The translations under genes and the position numbers were made by a program. A stretch of 64,000 bases of DNA from Gadus chalcogrammus (Eukaryota; Chordata; Actinopteri; Gadiformes; Gadidae). This document shows, piece after piece, positions 63,815 through 64,000 of this stretch. The stretch is from positions 16,042,964 to 16,106,963 of the forward strand of contig NC_079424.1 of the NCBI RefSeq assembly GCF_026213295.1, in the 5' to 3' direction. The notes beneath the pieces are model-generated. The model was not told the DNA's origin, ran no database searches, and was given only the letters and a program-made list of their open reading frames with translations. Each line of letters begins with the position of its first letter. Position 1 is the first letter of the stretch.

Positions 63815-64000
63815 TTAAAGCGGGAGAGGAAAGGAGAGAGAAGGGGAGAGAGGGAGAGAGGGGAGACAGAGGGAGAGGGGAGAGAGAGAGAGGGGAGAGA
63901 GAGTGAGGGGAGAGAGAGTGAGGGGAGAGAGAGGGGGAGGAGAGAGAGAGAGAGGAGAGAGGGGAGAGAGAGTGAGGGGAGAGAGAGAGGTGAGGGGAGA
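63815..64000. repeat. (GA/GGGGA)n purine tract, runs off the window
   Basis: Near-pure purine with gggagagagagtgag units to the last base. Confidence 0.93.

Larger units (their letters stand above)
58151..64000. other. itpr1: intron 43, first 5.85 kb
   Basis: Searched by eye for the next conserved exon and found none. Holds GT/CA tracts, a TTG repeat, a poly-G run and pyrimidine and purine tracts. 60380-62150 is mostly unique sequence without a recognisable gene. Confidence 0.75.

Overview
This window is teleost fish genomic DNA. It carries the 5' two-thirds of one gene, the type 1 inositol 1,4,5-trisphosphate receptor (itpr1), on the + strand. The call rests on 42 securely placed coding exons plus one candidate microexon. 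With the microexon left out, the exons splice into a single open frame of 1,835 codons. That frame follows vertebrate ITPR1 from the initiator Met to the GGNTVIQ motif just after the second PKA-site region. The rest of the receptor (more of the regulatory domain, six membrane helices, pore, C-tail) lies beyond the right edge. Very dense and long (GT)n, (GA)n and poly-C/G tracts, together with tRNA-derived SINEs, hAT- and piggyBac-like MITEs and LINE 3' ends, fit a teleost. The microsatellite load resembles codfishes, but that is inference. I cannot say whether this is the itpr1a or itpr1b paralogue.

Layout: 1-6400 is upstream DNA with no recognisable gene (a hAT-like MITE, a LINE ORF2 remnant, an AAAG tract). 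A candidate promoter and noncoding first exon lie at about 6389-6646. The start codon is at 7519. Exons 1-9 (7519-22164) encode the N-terminal suppressor domain and the first half of the IP3-binding core. Exon 10 (23616-23660) is the SI cassette. Exon 11 (23805-23834) is an extra 30-nt candidate microexon. Exons 12-17 complete the IP3-binding core. Exons 18-38 encode the helical regulatory/coupling domain. Exons 39, 40 and 41 (36, 36 and 48 nt) are the SII cassette. Exons 42-43 follow, then a terminal intron of at least 5.8 kb that fills the window to 64000. Residue numbers below omit exon 11; they then coincide with mouse IP3R1 numbering (R265, T266, T267, G268, R269, R504, K508, R511, Y567, R568, K569 all present) and run about two lower after the SII region.

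I see no second gene, CRISPR array, operon or genuine structural-RNA gene. The points most worth a second look concern repeats at splice sites. Exons 8 and 29 have 3' splice sites where more than 120 nt of pure (TG)n separates the AG from the nearest good branch-point match. The 3' splice site of exon 37 has been tandemly copied into a 48/51-bp minisatellite, producing four upstream decoy acceptors that are all in frame. The 5' splice site of an SII microexon can fold into a perfect GU/CA hairpin. A possible extra cassette exon lies beside SI.
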